From Dactylosporangium fulvum (GTDB taxonomy: Bacteria; Actinomycetota; Actinomycetes; Mycobacteriales; Micromonosporaceae), in NCBI RefSeq assembly GCF_025137375.1, contig NZ_CP073720.1, positions 2,628,501 to 2,692,500 of the forward strand: 64,000 bases of DNA. The letters run 5' to 3'. The position numbers were made by a program, and so were the translations under genes. The notes below the pieces were generated by a model. It had not been told where the DNA came from. It made no database searches and saw nothing but the letters and a program-made list of their open reading frames with translations. Shown one piece after another: positions 25,505 to 34,425 of this stretch. Each line of letters begins with the position of its first letter. Position 1 is the stretch's first letter.

Positions 25505-26452
25505 TCAGCCGAGTTCCCGGATCAGGGCGCCGTACCTGTGGAAGGCGGGCTTCGGCGTGTAGTCCGAGCGGACCAGCCCGAACTGGTACATCGTGTCGGG
25601 GACCGCGCTGTCGGCGTCCCGCAGGGCGAAATGCTCGTACGCGGTGATGCCCAGCTCCGCCGACACCCCGTCGACGATCCGCACGACCCGGTCGAGGACC
25701 TCGGCCTGCCGCTCGGGGGAGCGGTCCGGTCCGGTGGCCCAGCCGTTCTCCGTGACGTGGATCGGGGTCCGGTCGGGAACGCCGGCCGCGGCCAGGCTGG
25801 TGTGCCGGAACCCGTGGAGGACCCCGCGGACGGCGTCGGTGAGCGCCGCATCCGGTACCGCACGGAACACATCGGGGAAGAAGTCCAGGCCGGCGTAGTC
25901 CAGCGCGCCCGTGAACTCGCTGCCGCCGAGCCGGCCGAGGCCGGTCCAGAACTCCTGGGCCGGGTCGAAGACCGGCGTCGAGTTGCAGCCGACCCGGACG
26001 TCGAGCCCCAGCCGGTCGATCTCGTCGCGGGCGGCGAGGACGCCCTCGACGATCGCGCGGCGCACCGCCGGACGACCCCCGTCGCCACCGGGACCGTCGT
26101 GGTTGGCCTCCTCGCCCACCTGCAGCGTCGCGAGGGTCTCGCCGTGCGTGCGGATGACGGACCGCAGGAACGCGAGCCAGCCGGTCAGGTCGTCGCCCGG
26201 CTCGCGGAAGCAGGCGACCAGGTCGAGCCGCCGGCCGCGCACGGCGTGCTGCCAGGGTGCCGGCGGGGCCTCGAGGTGCGCGCCGTCCGCGTCGCTGTAC
26301 TGCACGTAGCCGCGGACCAGGAACGGCCGGTCGCCGTGCAGCTCGTCGAGCCGCTCGGCGATGCGCTGTGCGTCCTCGGGAGGTCCGGGAGTGATGTCAC
26401 CGTGCTCGTCAGCGCCGAGACCGCCGGCGTAGACACCGAAGAGGAGAGTCAT
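25505..26452 (-). CDS. TIM-barrel glycosidase-like protein
   Basis: A 315-residue protein that reads like a clan-A (beta/alpha)8 barrel. It begins FGVYAGGLGADEHG, has VGEEANHDG on a middle strand (candidate acid/base Glu) and HVTENGWATG on a later strand (candidate nucleophile Glu), and ends with the FGLVRSDYTPKPAF pattern seen in many glycoside hydrolases. There is no signal peptide, so it acts inside the cell. It is divergent from a TetR gene sharing a 60-bp promoter with repeats, so it is probably the regulator's target. The exact family and substrate were not recognised. Confidence 0.65.
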   Translation of the reverse strand: MTLLFGVYAGGLGADEHGDITPGPPEDAQRIAERLDELHGDRPFLVRGYVQYSDADGAHLEAPPAPWQHAVRGRRLDLVACFREPGDDLTGWLAFLRSVIRTHGETLATLQVGEEANHDGPGGDGGRPAVRRAIVEGVLAARDEIDRLGLDVRVGCNSTPVFDPAQEFWTGLGRLGGSEFTGALDYAGLDFFPDVFRAVPDAALTDAVRGVLHGFRHTSLAAAGVPDRTPIHVTENGWATGPDRSPERQAEVLDRVVRIVDGVSAELGITAYEHFALRDADSAVPDTMYQFGLVRSDYTPKPAFHRYGALIRELG

Positions 26453-26469
26453 GCGGCCGACGGTACAAT

Positions 26470-26494
26470 CAAATTTGGTGTCACATCAAATTTG
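26470..26494. promoter_or_regulatory. Paired CAAATTTG sites, probable TetR operator
   Basis: The palindrome CAAATTTG occurs at 26470-26477 and 26487-26494, inside a 17-bp direct repeat (TCAAATTTG-N-TGTCAC then TCAAATTTGTGGTCAC). It lies between the divergent TIM-barrel and TetR genes, just upstream of TATAGT (26504-26509), the likely -10 of the TetR gene. Confidence 0.65.
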
Positions 26495-26515
26495 TGGTCA
26501 CGCTATAGTTCGGTC

Positions 26516-27142
26516 ATGGCATTGCGGGCGGAGAAGAAGGCGGCGACGCGCACGGCGCTCGCCGACGCCGCACTGGGCCTGTTCCTCGAGCGCGGCTTCG
26601 ACCGGGTCACGGTCGCCGAGGTCGCCGAGGCGGCGCGGGTGTCGGTGAACACGGCGTTCAACTACTTCCCGACCAAGGAGGACCTGTTCTTCGACCGCCA
26701 GGACGCGGTGGTGCGCCGCCTGGCCGACGCGGTGTCGTCGCGGCTGCCCGGCGAGTCCCCGGCGGCCGCGGTGCGGGCGCTGTTCCTGGCCGAGCTCGAC
26801 CGCGACGACCCGACGCTCGGCCTCGCCCCGGGTGCGGCCGACTTCTGGCGGGTGGTCGACGGGAGCGCCGCCCTCCAGGCCCGGGCGCGCCGGCTGGCCG
26901 AGTCGGCGGAGGCCGCGCTGGCGGAGGCCCTGGCCGGCGTGGTCGGTGAGCGGTCGGCCGGCTGGGCGGCGGCGATCCTGGCCGGCGTGGACCGGGCGCT
27001 GCACGCGGAGATCCGCCGCCGGATGCTCACCGGCGCCGACCCGGCCGAGGTGCGGGCCGGGATCCGTGAGACGGCCGAGGAGGCGTTCGCGGCGGCGGCC
27101 CGCGCCCTCGACGGGACGATGAGCACCGATGAGCGGCCGTGA
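26516..27142 (+). CDS. TetR-family transcriptional regulator
   Basis: A 208-residue repressor with a canonical N-terminal helix-turn-helix (ERGFDRVTVAEVAEAARVS and NTAFNYFPTKEDLFF) and a helical ligand domain. ATG 26516 lies only seven bases after a TATAGT box, so the transcript may be leaderless. It most likely controls itself and the divergent TIM-barrel gene through the CAAATTTG sites. The ligand is unknown. Confidence 0.9.
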   Translation: MALRAEKKAATRTALADAALGLFLERGFDRVTVAEVAEAARVSVNTAFNYFPTKEDLFFDRQDAVVRRLADAVSSRLPGESPAAAVRALFLAELDRDDPTLGLAPGAADFWRVVDGSAALQARARRLAESAEAALAEALAGVVGERSAGWAAAILAGVDRALHAEIRRRMLTGADPAEVRAGIRETAEEAFAAAARALDGTMSTDERP

Positions 27143-27173
27143 CCCGCACCGCGAGCGCGCCCGGCAGCGGCGC

Positions 27174-28133
27174 CTACGGGCCGCCGGGCACCACCGCGAC
27201 CTCGCGGAGCGGTTCTCGGCCCGGTGACGGGACGGGCTGCTCCGGCGGCAGCCCGAACAGCGGGAACAGCCGCTCCGGGGTCAGGAACGTGGTCATCGCC
27301 GCCACCCGCCCGTCCGGCGCGCCTTCCAGCACGAGCACGGCGAAGGGGCGGCCGGCGCGGTACTGCCCGAAGGCCGCACCACCGCTGGCCCGCACCCGCA
27401 CGAGCACGTCACCGCGGCAGGCGTCCGACGCCGCGAGCATGGCGGCGATCCGGTCGCGGCCCCGCAGCCACCAGGTCAGCGGCGGCATCGCCATCGTCGC
27501 GTCCTCGTGCAGCAGCGACACCAGCGTCGGCACGTCGTGCGCGGTGAACGCCCGCACGTAACGCTCCAGCAGTTCCTCGTCGACCGGCCCGCCCGCCGGC
27601 GCGGTCGCGAGGGCGGCCCGCGCCCGCTGCAACGCGCTGTTCACCGCCGGCACCGACGTGTCCAGCAGCGCCGCCACCTCGGCCGCGCGCCACGACAGCA
27701 CCTCGCGCAGGATCAGCACAGCCCGCTGCTTCGGCGGCAGCGCCTGCAGCGCCGCCACGAACGCGAGCCGGATCGACTCCCGCTGCACCGCCAGCTCGGC
27801 CGGATCGCCCTCCGGCGGCACCACGAGGGCGTCCGGCACCGGGCCGACGAAGGCGTCGTCCGGCAGCGCCTCGCCGAAGGCGCCGGGCTCGAGGTCGAGG
27901 GCGAGCGCCCGCCGCCGGGCGCCGCGCAGCGCGTCGAGGCAGACGTTGGTGGCGATCGCGAACAGCCAGGTCTTCAGCGATGCCCGGGCCGGGTCGAAGC
28001 GGTCGGCGTTGCGCCACGCGCGCAGCAGCGTCTCCTGGACCGCGTCCTCGGCGTCGAAGGCTGAGCCGAGCATCCGGTAGCAGTACCCGGTCAGCGCGAC
28101 CCGGTGCGCGTCGAGTTCGTCCTTCAGCGGCAC
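27174..28133 (-). CDS. ECF sigma factor with SnoaL-like C-terminal domain
   Basis: A 319-residue protein: sigma region 2 (GYCYRMLGSAFDAEDAVQETLLRAWR), region 4 (LPPKQRAVLILREVLSWRAAEVAALLDTSVPAVNSALQRAR) and a C-terminal SnoaL/NTF2-like domain (about 195-319; YVRAFTAHDVPTLVSLLHEDATMAMPP). This is the SigJ/ECF41-like architecture, in which the C-terminal domain regulates activity in place of an anti-sigma factor. The WxxG region (WWLRGRDRIAAML) is kept. It begins at GTG after GGTGGAG. No obvious partner oxidoreductase is adjacent. Confidence 0.9.
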   Translation of the reverse strand: MPLKDELDAHRVALTGYCYRMLGSAFDAEDAVQETLLRAWRNADRFDPARASLKTWLFAIATNVCLDALRGARRRALALDLEPGAFGEALPDDAFVGPVPDALVVPPEGDPAELAVQRESIRLAFVAALQALPPKQRAVLILREVLSWRAAEVAALLDTSVPAVNSALQRARAALATAPAGGPVDEELLERYVRAFTAHDVPTLVSLLHEDATMAMPPLTWWLRGRDRIAAMLAASDACRGDVLVRVRASGGAAFGQYRAGRPFAVLVLEGAPDGRVAAMTTFLTPERLFPLFGLPPEQPVPSPGREPLREVAVVPGGP

Positions 28134-28248
28134 AGCTCCACCGTACCGGCCGGCTCTCGTCGCCGACGTCGCCGCGGCGCCTCGACCGCTTCGAGGTCGA
28201 CCACCCCGACACGCAGGCCACGAAACGCCGCCGGGTGCCGGCGGTGCC

Positions 28249-29193
28249 TTACCGGGCCGCGCCGGCCGGCACGGGCCGCGCCGATGGCATCGCGGCCTTC
28301 GGCGAAGGGCTGTCCCCGCCGCCGCCCGCCCCCAGCAGGACCGCGCCGAGCACCGCCGCGGCGCCCAGGAGTTGCCCCGCCGACAGTGCCTGGCCGAGCA
28401 CCAGCCAGCCGAGGGCCGCGGCGACGACCGGGCTGAGCAGGCTCAGCAGTGTGACCCGGGCCGGCGCCAGGGCGGTGACGCCGCGGAACCACAGGAAGTA
28501 CGCACCGGCGGTGCCGACCAGCGACAGGTACCCGAAGCCGGCCGCGTTCGGCCAGGTCACGGCCGGCGGCAGGCCCTCCACCAGCAGCGCGGCGGGCGCG
28601 AGGAGCAGGCCGCCGACGGTGAGCTGCCAGCCGGTCAGCGCGAGCAGTGCGGTGCGCCGGTCGGCGAACCCCTCGGGGACGCCCCAGCGGCGGCCGAGCA
28701 CGGTGCCGAACGACATCGACACCATGCCGCCCGCCGCCGCGGCCACGCCGATCGGGTCGAGCGCGGTCGCCGAGCGCAGCACGAGCAGCGCGACGCCGGC
28801 CAGGCCGATCCCGGCGGCGGCGAGCACCCGGCCCGTCGGCCGCTGCCCGAGCAGGCCGAAGGCGAGTCCCGCGACGACAAACGGCCCGGCGGCGCCGAGC
28901 ACGGCCGCGACGCCGCCGGGCAGCCGGTAGGCCGCGACGAACAGCAGCGCGAAGAACAGGCCGATGTTGAGCGTGCCGAGGACCGCCGCCCGCCACCACC
29001 AGCGCCGCTTCGGCAACGGGTTGCGGTGGAGGCGCGCGACGAGCCCGATCAGCAGGAGCCCGGCGGGCAGCGCGCGCAGGGTGCCGGCGAGCAGCGGCCG
29101 GCCGGGCGGGAGGAACTCGGTGGTGACCAGGTAGGTGGTGCCCCACACGGCGGGCGCGGCGGCGGTGGCGGCGGGCAGGCTCAGGTTCCTCAT
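28249..29193 (-). CDS. EamA-family exporter
   Basis: A 314-residue protein with ten hydrophobic helices in two EamA halves; AAPAVWGTTYLVTTEFLPPGRP is typical of the RhaT/EamA group. Start ATG 29193 is chosen because the upstream in-frame codons lie inside the MarR operator. It is divergent from the MarR gene, which presumably represses it. The substrate is unknown; this arrangement is common for small toxic-compound exporters. Confidence 0.85.
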   Translation of the reverse strand: MRNLSLPAATAAAPAVWGTTYLVTTEFLPPGRPLLAGTLRALPAGLLLIGLVARLHRNPLPKRRWWWRAAVLGTLNIGLFFALLFVAAYRLPGGVAAVLGAAGPFVVAGLAFGLLGQRPTGRVLAAAGIGLAGVALLVLRSATALDPIGVAAAAGGMVSMSFGTVLGRRWGVPEGFADRRTALLALTGWQLTVGGLLLAPAALLVEGLPPAVTWPNAAGFGYLSLVGTAGAYFLWFRGVTALAPARVTLLSLLSPVVAAALGWLVLGQALSAGQLLGAAAVLGAVLLGAGGGGDSPSPKAAMPSARPVPAGAAR

Positions 29194-29200
29194 GACTAAG

Positions 29201-29218
29201 TAGCTTAGCACTAAGCTA
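29201..29218. promoter_or_regulatory. MarR operator TAGCTTA-N4-TAAGCTA
   Basis: A perfect 7-bp inverted repeat with a 4-base spacer, 18 bp in all, sits between the divergent EamA and MarR start codons. Size and symmetry match MarR-family sites. ACTAAG half-sites flank it. Confidence 0.75.
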
Positions 29219-29245
29219 ACCATCGGTAAGTGATACCGTGATGCG

Positions 29246-29740
29246 ATGGACGATATCGACCGGATCGTGGGTCAGTGGGCCCGTGAGCGACCCGATCTGC
29301 AGACCGAGGCGATGGCGGTGTTCGGCCGCATCTACCGCCTGGCCAAGCTGGTCGGTGACCGGCAGGAGAAGGTCTACGTCGGGCTGGGCGTCAACCGCGG
29401 CGAGTTCGACGTGCTCGCCGCGCTGCGCCGCGCCGGCGACCCGTTCCAGCTGCCGCCGAAGGCCCTGAGTGCCTCGTTGATGCTCACGACCGGCGGCATG
29501 ACCGGCCGCCTGGACCGGCTCGAGCGGGCCGGGCTGGTCACCCGCTCCCCGGATCCGGACGACCGGCGCGGCCTGGTCATCACCCTCACCGACCCGGGCC
29601 GCGAGCTCGTCGACGAGGCTGTCGGCGCCGGCCTGGCGGTGCAGCGGGAGGTCCTGGAGCGGCTGCCCGAGCCGAGCCGCCGCCAGCTCGCCACGCTGCT
29701 GCGCGAGCTGCTGACCGCCGCCGCGGGGTACGGCGGTTGA
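29246..29740 (+). CDS. MarR-family transcriptional regulator
   Basis: A 164-residue winged-helix repressor. Its DNA-binding part reads LSASLMLTTGGMTGRLDRLERAGLV followed by the wing SPDPDDRRGLVITLT, the MarR signature. It begins at ATG 29246, 28 bp from the palindrome. It probably represses itself and the divergent EamA exporter until a phenolic or similar ligand binds. Confidence 0.9.
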   Translation: MDDIDRIVGQWARERPDLQTEAMAVFGRIYRLAKLVGDRQEKVYVGLGVNRGEFDVLAALRRAGDPFQLPPKALSASLMLTTGGMTGRLDRLERAGLVTRSPDPDDRRGLVITLTDPGRELVDEAVGAGLAVQREVLERLPEPSRRQLATLLRELLTAAAGYGG

Positions 29741-29761
29741 CCCTGATGGATGTTCCGTGGC

Positions 29762-30312
29762 CTACGGGGCCAGGAGCAGTGCCACGTCCAGGGCTCTCGA
29801 CGGGGAGCCTCCCGCCGAAGCGGTCCACGCCGACGACAGCATCGCCTTGGCGAAGCCCCACGCCCGCAGCCGGTCCGGCGGGAGCGACAGGCCGTCCGCC
29901 AGCTGTTCGAGTCGCGACGGGACCAGCTTCAGCAGGTCGGGGGAGCGGTCGTCGCCGCGCCGTCGTCCACCGGTCGCAGGCGCGTGCCGGGAGTGACCCG
30001 CTCCAGCAACAGGGCGGCACGGGCGACGTCGGCGCGCAGCAGGCGCACCGCGCCCCGGCCGTCGAACGCCGCCAGCGCGGCCGCCTCGAACCGCAGCGAG
30101 TCCGCGCCCGGCACGCCCAGCTTCAGCACCGCCGGCGTGCCGTCCGAACAGGTCACCGGTGCGACGTAGTGGAACGACAGCTCGAACGGGGGCCCGGCGA
30201 CCAGGCCCCACTCCGCGCAGATCCCGGCCAGCGTCGACGGCAGGGCGTCGAGCCACCGCCGGCCCGCCGAGCCCCAGTTGCCGACGACGTTCGCGACGAA
30301 GGCGGAGCTCAC
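29762..30312 (-). pseudogene. Broken APH(6)-type aminoglycoside/hydroxyurea kinase
   Basis: The N-terminal 120 residues (FHYVAPVTCSDGTPAVLKLG with the ATP-binding Lys, and ALLLERVTPGTRLRPVDD) match APH(6)/hydroxyurea kinases. The frame then runs into a stop. In another frame the sequence resumes with the family's C-terminus (VPSRLEQLADGLSLPPDRL and RAWGFAKAMLSSAW), ending at TAG 29762. The intervening catalytic part with the HGDxHxxN loop is absent: 551 bp remain of an expected 850 or so. The GTG start overlaps the esterase stop (GTGA), so the intact gene was once coupled to the esterase. It cannot confer resistance. Confidence 0.85.
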
Positions 30313-31244
30313 GTGCCGAACCACACCCGCAGCTGCTTCGCCGACTGGGCCAGCGCCGTCCGGCTCGCGTCCAGCGTGCCGGCCATCGTGAAGAAGCCGT
30401 GCGCCATGCCCTCGTAGCGGGTCACCGCGACCGGCACCCCGTTGTCGGCGAGGCGTCGCGCGTACCGCTCGCCCTGGTCGCGCAGCGGATCGTATTCGGC
30501 GGTGATGACCAGCGCCGGCGGCAGGCCGCGCAGCGTCTCCGCGCGCAGCGGCGAGGCGAGCGGGTTCTCCGCGTCGTCCGGGTCGACGAAGTAGTGCTTG
30601 CGGTACCACTCGACGGAGTGACGGTTGAACAGGTACGGGTCGTCGTTGGCGCGCATGGAGTCGTCGTCGGCGAGCTGGTCGGTGTTCGGATACACGAGCA
30701 GCTGCCCCACCAGCGGCAGATCCCCCGACTCCCGCGCCATCAGCGTCACCGCCGCCGCCAGGTTTCCGCCGGCGCTGTCCCCGCCGACCGCGATCCGCGC
30801 CGGGTCCGCACCCAGCGTCGCGGCGTTGGCGAGCACCCACTGCGTCGCCGCCCAGCAGTCCTCGATCGCGGCAGGGAACGGGTGCTCGGGCGCGAGCCGG
30901 TAGCCGGGGACGACGACGATGCAGCCGGCCGCGTTGGCGAGGTGGCGCGCGACGCCGTCGGCGGTGTCGACCGTGCCGAGGACCCAGCCGCCGCCGTAGA
31001 AGTACATCAGCACCGGCAGCCGGCCGTCCGCGGCCGGCCGGTAGACCCGCAGCCGCAGCTCGCCGCCCGGCCCGGGCAGCGCGAGATCGGTGACCGAGTG
31101 GACCGGCTCGGGATCCCCGCCGCCCGCCCGGATCGACGCGAGGTCTGCGGCACGCGCCTCCGCGAGCGACATCGTGTAGAGCGGTGCGACGCCGTCGCGC
31201 TCCTTCCGGTCGCGGATCACTTGCTGCTGCGGGTCGAGCGGCAT
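30309..31244 (-). CDS. Hormone-sensitive-lipase-family alpha/beta hydrolase (esterase)
   Basis: A 311-residue alpha/beta hydrolase of the HSL group. The oxyanion motif is YGGGW instead of HGGGW, the nucleophile is Ser157 in GDSAGG, the acid lies in ITAEYDPLRDQ, and the base is the His of GMAHGFF. It should hydrolyse short acyl esters or carry out a similar detoxifying or tailoring step in the cytoplasm. ATG 31244 follows GAAGGGG. It lies 11 bp after the SGNH hydrolase stop and runs into the broken kinase, so the three form one operon. Confidence 0.9.
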   Translation of the reverse strand: MPLDPQQQVIRDRKERDGVAPLYTMSLAEARAADLASIRAGGGDPEPVHSVTDLALPGPGGELRLRVYRPAADGRLPVLMYFYGGGWVLGTVDTADGVARHLANAAGCIVVVPGYRLAPEHPFPAAIEDCWAATQWVLANAATLGADPARIAVGGDSAGGNLAAAVTLMARESGDLPLVGQLLVYPNTDQLADDDSMRANDDPYLFNRHSVEWYRKHYFVDPDDAENPLASPLRAETLRGLPPALVITAEYDPLRDQGERYARRLADNGVPVAVTRYEGMAHGFFTMAGTLDASRTALAQSAKQLRVWFGT

Positions 31245-31255
31245 GGACAACCCCT

Positions 31256-31945
31256 TCAGAAGGCTCGGGCCAGGCGACGGACCAGCTCCGCCGCCGCGAT
31301 CGCATGGCTGCGACCGTTGCCGTGCAGACCGTCGGATCCGGTCAGGACGCCATCGTCGCCGATCGCCGGATGGTTCGCCAGATCGACGTGGACGGTGCCG
31401 AGCGCCGCGGCGAGCGCGGTGGTGCGCCGGCCCAGCATCGACATCCGGCGGGAGAAGGCGGTGCCGAGCCAGTCCGGCATCCGCGGATAGGAGGGCATGA
31501 CGAACACCGACACGGTGACGACCTGCGCGCCGGCCCGCTGCAGCGGCCGGATCAGCGCGGTGAGGGTCGCGTCGACGGCGTCGGCGCGCGCCTCGTATCC
31601 CGGCCGCATCGCGTCGTTGGCGCCGCACACCACGAGCGCCAGGTCGGGCCGGAACGCGAGCGCCCGCGCGAGTTGCGTGGCGTGAACCTCGGCGACCCGC
31701 AGGCCCCGCTGCCCGAGGTTCAGGTATTCGAGGCCGGGCCGCGCGGCCGCGAGCTCGTCCCGCACACGATCCGGAAAACCCGAAGGGTGATAACCGTCGA
31801 TCGGCTCGGTCACTCCCTCGGCCACGCTGTCGCCGAGGACCACGAACCGCCGCCAGGGATGGCGGGCCAGCAGCCCGGCCGCCTCGCCGTCACGCAGGCA
31901 GTAAGGATCGGCCGATTCCAGCGTTCGTGCATATTCTGGTGCCAT
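31256..31945 (-). CDS. SGNH/GDSL-family hydrolase
   Basis: A 229-residue protein with the blocks of SGNH hydrolases: GDSVAEG (nucleophile Ser40), a block II Gly, GAND (block III) and SDGLHGNGRSH (block V Asp and His). It has no signal peptide, so it is a cytoplasmic esterase or acyltransferase-like enzyme. ATG 31945 (MAPEY) is preferred over ATG 31963 because GAAAGG precedes it by five bases. It is first in the operon with the HSL-type esterase and divergent from the hydroxy-acid oxidase. Confidence 0.85.
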   Translation of the reverse strand: MAPEYARTLESADPYCLRDGEAAGLLARHPWRRFVVLGDSVAEGVTEPIDGYHPSGFPDRVRDELAAARPGLEYLNLGQRGLRVAEVHATQLARALAFRPDLALVVCGANDAMRPGYEARADAVDATLTALIRPLQRAGAQVVTVSVFVMPSYPRMPDWLGTAFSRRMSMLGRRTTALAAALGTVHVDLANHPAIGDDGVLTGSDGLHGNGRSHAIAAAELVRRLARAF

Positions 31946-32012
31946 GTAAGCCTTTCGGCTCATGTCGGATCGCCACGTGCACCGATAGGCTAGCGCCTAT
32001 GGGGCGGAAACG

Positions 32013-33128
32013 GTGACACAACTGGGCAGCGGGCAGTTGCTCACCGCGGAGGACTACCGGCACCTGGCCCGTGATCTCGTCGCCCCCGACGTCTGGGACT
32101 TCATCGAGGGCGGTGCGGAAGAAGAGCGCACGCTCGCCGCCAACCTCCGCGCATTCGACCGGATCCGGCTGCGCCCGCGTGTGCTCGCCGACGTCTCGGC
32201 GGTCGACACGTCGGTGGAGCTGTTCGGCACCCGGTTCGCCACGCCGCTGGGCGTCGCGCCGACGGCCTACCACCGCCTCGTCGACAGCGACGGTGAGGTG
32301 GCGACGGCCCGGGGCGCCGGTGCGGCCGGCGCGCTGTTCGTGGTCGGCATGTTCGCCAGCCGGACGCTGGAGGACATCGCCGAGGTGTCCACGTCGGAAC
32401 TCTGGCTGCAGTTGTACTGGCTGAGGCGCCGCGACGTCATGGCCGCGCTGATCCGGCGGGCCGAGCAGGGTGGGTATGGCGCCTTGATGCTCACGGTCGA
32501 CGTGCCGCGGATGGGGCGGCGCTGGCGCGACATGCGCAACGGCTTCGCGGTCGGCGGCGACGTCGCCGCGGTCAACATCGACCCGGCGGTGATGGCGTCG
32601 TCGCACCACCGCGACGCCGGCCGGTCGGCCCTCGCCCAGCACGCCGCGCAGCAGTTCGACGCCACGGTCACCTGGGCCGATCTCGCCTGGGTGCGGGCGC
32701 AGAGCCGGCTGCCGCTGGTGCTCAAGGGCATCCTCACCGCCGAGGACGCCGCGCTGGCGGTCGAGCACGGCGCCGACGCGGTCGTCGTGTCCAACCACGG
32801 CGGCCGCCAGCTCGACGGCGCCGTCGCGAGCCTCGACGTGCTCGCCGAGGTGGTCGACGCGATCGGCGGCGCCTGCCCGGTGCTGTTCGACGGCGGCGTC
32901 CGGCGGGGCGCCGACGCGCTGGCCGCACTCGCCCTGGGCGCCCGGATGTGCCTGCTCGGCCGGCCCCCGCTGTGGGGGCTCGCGGCCCGCGGCGCCGACG
33001 GGGTGGAAGGGGTGCTGCGCACCACGACCGAGGAGCTGGCGCACGCGATGGCGCTGGCCGGCCGCCCGGCGCTGGGCGCCCTTGACCGCTCGGCCGTGCA
33101 CATGTCGACGATCGCAGGAGGCGCCTGA
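32013..33128 (+). CDS. hmo: FMN-dependent alpha-hydroxy-acid oxidase (4-hydroxymandelate oxidase-like)
   Basis: A 371-residue (S)-2-hydroxy-acid oxidase family protein. VAPTAYHRLVDSDGE marks the start of the barrel, PLVLKGI holds the FMN lysine, SNHGGRQLDG the catalytic His and substrate Arg, and FDGGVRRGADAL the phosphate site. In glycopeptide producers Hmo oxidises 4-hydroxymandelate to 4-hydroxybenzoylformate. The assignment is favoured because HmaS is encoded at 44526 and an HpgT-like aminotransferase follows directly with a one-base overlap. A lactate oxidase role is the alternative if judged alone. Confidence 0.8.
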   Translation: MTQLGSGQLLTAEDYRHLARDLVAPDVWDFIEGGAEEERTLAANLRAFDRIRLRPRVLADVSAVDTSVELFGTRFATPLGVAPTAYHRLVDSDGEVATARGAGAAGALFVVGMFASRTLEDIAEVSTSELWLQLYWLRRRDVMAALIRRAEQGGYGALMLTVDVPRMGRRWRDMRNGFAVGGDVAAVNIDPAVMASSHHRDAGRSALAQHAAQQFDATVTWADLAWVRAQSRLPLVLKGILTAEDAALAVEHGADAVVVSNHGGRQLDGAVASLDVLAEVVDAIGGACPVLFDGGVRRGADALAALALGARMCLLGRPPLWGLAARGADGVEGVLRTTTEELAHAMALAGRPALGALDRSAVHMSTIAGGA

Positions 33129-34399
33129 TGGTGGAGCTGTCCCGGGAAGCGCTGCACGTGTCCGTCGTCGACCCGGTGTCCGCGTCGATGAACTTCCTCA
33201 ACGAGGTCGCGAGCCGGTTCCCGGAGGCGATCTCCCTGGCGGCCGGCCGCCCCTTCGACGAGTTCCACTCCGCCACCGACATCGACAAGCACCTCCAGGC
33301 GTATCTCACGCACCTGCGCGAGCGTGGTCTCGGCCCGGCGCGCAGCCGCCAGTTGCTGACGCAGTACGGGCGGACCAACGGCCACGTCGGCGACCTCATC
33401 GCCCGGATGCTCGACGTCGACGAGAACATCCAGGTCCCGGCCGCCGCGGTCATGGTCACCACGGGCTGCCAGGAGGCGATGGTCATCGCCCTGCGCGGCA
33501 TCTGTTCGGGGCCGAACGACGTGGTGCTCGCCGCTGAGCCGTGTTACGTCGGCTTCACCGGCGCGGCGCGCATCCTCGGCATCGAGGTGGTGCCGGTGCC
33601 GGAGTCCGCCGACGGCCTGCGCCCCGCGACGGTGGCCGCCGTCGCCGCCGACGTCCGGGCGCGCGGCAAGAACCCGCGCGCGCTCTATCTCGTGCCCAAC
33701 TTCGCCAACCCGTCCGGCGTCTCGCTGCCGGTGGCGACCCGCCGCGCGCTGCTCGCCGTCGCCGCGGACGCCGACCTGCTGATCCTCGAGGACGATCCGT
33801 ATGGGTTGTTCGGCCTCGACGACGAGCCCCGCCCGACGCTCAAGTCCCTCGACGCCGACCAGCGGGTCATCTACCTCGGCTCGTTCGCCAAGTCGTATTT
33901 CCCCGGCGCCCGCGTCGGCTTCCTCGTCGCCGACCAGCCCGTCGTCGACGCCGCCGGCCGGCGCACGCTGCTCGCCGACGAGCTGTCCACGGTCAAGAGC
34001 ATGCTGACCGTCAACACCTCGGCCCTGTCCCAGGCGGTCGTCGGCGGCATGCTCATCGACAGCGGCTTCAGCCTCCGCGCCGCCAACCAGGCGAAGATCA
34101 GCTTCTATCGGCAGAACCTGCGGACGCTGCTCGCCGCTCTGGAGCGCACCTTCGGCGACGGCCCCGTCACCTGGAACCGGCCCGGCGGCGGCTTCTTCGT
34201 CGTCGTCGACGTCCCCGTCGACGCCTCCGAGGAGCTGCTGGAGGTGTCGGCGCGGGACCACGGCGTGCTGTGGACGCCGATGCGGTTCTTCTACGTCAGC
34301 GGTGGCGGCACCCACGCGATCCGCCTGTCGTGCAGCGCCCTGGAGCCACCCCAGATCGACGAGGGCGTCCGCCGCCTCGCGGCCCTGCTGCGCGCATGA
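33128..34399 (+). CDS. hpgT: PLP-dependent aminotransferase, HpgT-like
   Basis: A 423-residue fold-type-I aminotransferase without a DNA-binding domain. It has DPVSASMNFLNEVASRFPEAISLAAGRPF at the N-terminus, VTTGCQEAMVIALRG, LVPNFANPSG, LEDDPYG and the PLP lysine in GSFAKSYFPGARVG. The length and the start resemble (S)-hydroxyphenylglycine aminotransferases (HpgT) of glycopeptide and related clusters, which aminate 4-hydroxybenzoylformate. The operon position after the oxidase agrees. The ATG overlaps the oxidase TGA. General aromatic aminotransferase activity cannot be excluded. Confidence 0.8.
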   Translation: MVELSREALHVSVVDPVSASMNFLNEVASRFPEAISLAAGRPFDEFHSATDIDKHLQAYLTHLRERGLGPARSRQLLTQYGRTNGHVGDLIARMLDVDENIQVPAAAVMVTTGCQEAMVIALRGICSGPNDVVLAAEPCYVGFTGAARILGIEVVPVPESADGLRPATVAAVAADVRARGKNPRALYLVPNFANPSGVSLPVATRRALLAVAADADLLILEDDPYGLFGLDDEPRPTLKSLDADQRVIYLGSFAKSYFPGARVGFLVADQPVVDAAGRRTLLADELSTVKSMLTVNTSALSQAVVGGMLIDSGFSLRAANQAKISFYRQNLRTLLAALERTFGDGPVTWNRPGGGFFVVVDVPVDASEELLEVSARDHGVLWTPMRFFYVSGGGTHAIRLSCSALEPPQIDEGVRRLAALLRA

Positions 34400-34425
34400 T
34401 CCGGCCGGAGCGCAGCGGAGGGCGC

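Noticed and set aside
29762..30312. A working aminoglycoside-resistance kinase
   Set aside because: The two ends are in different frames and the catalytic loop is missing, so it is reported as a pseudogene.
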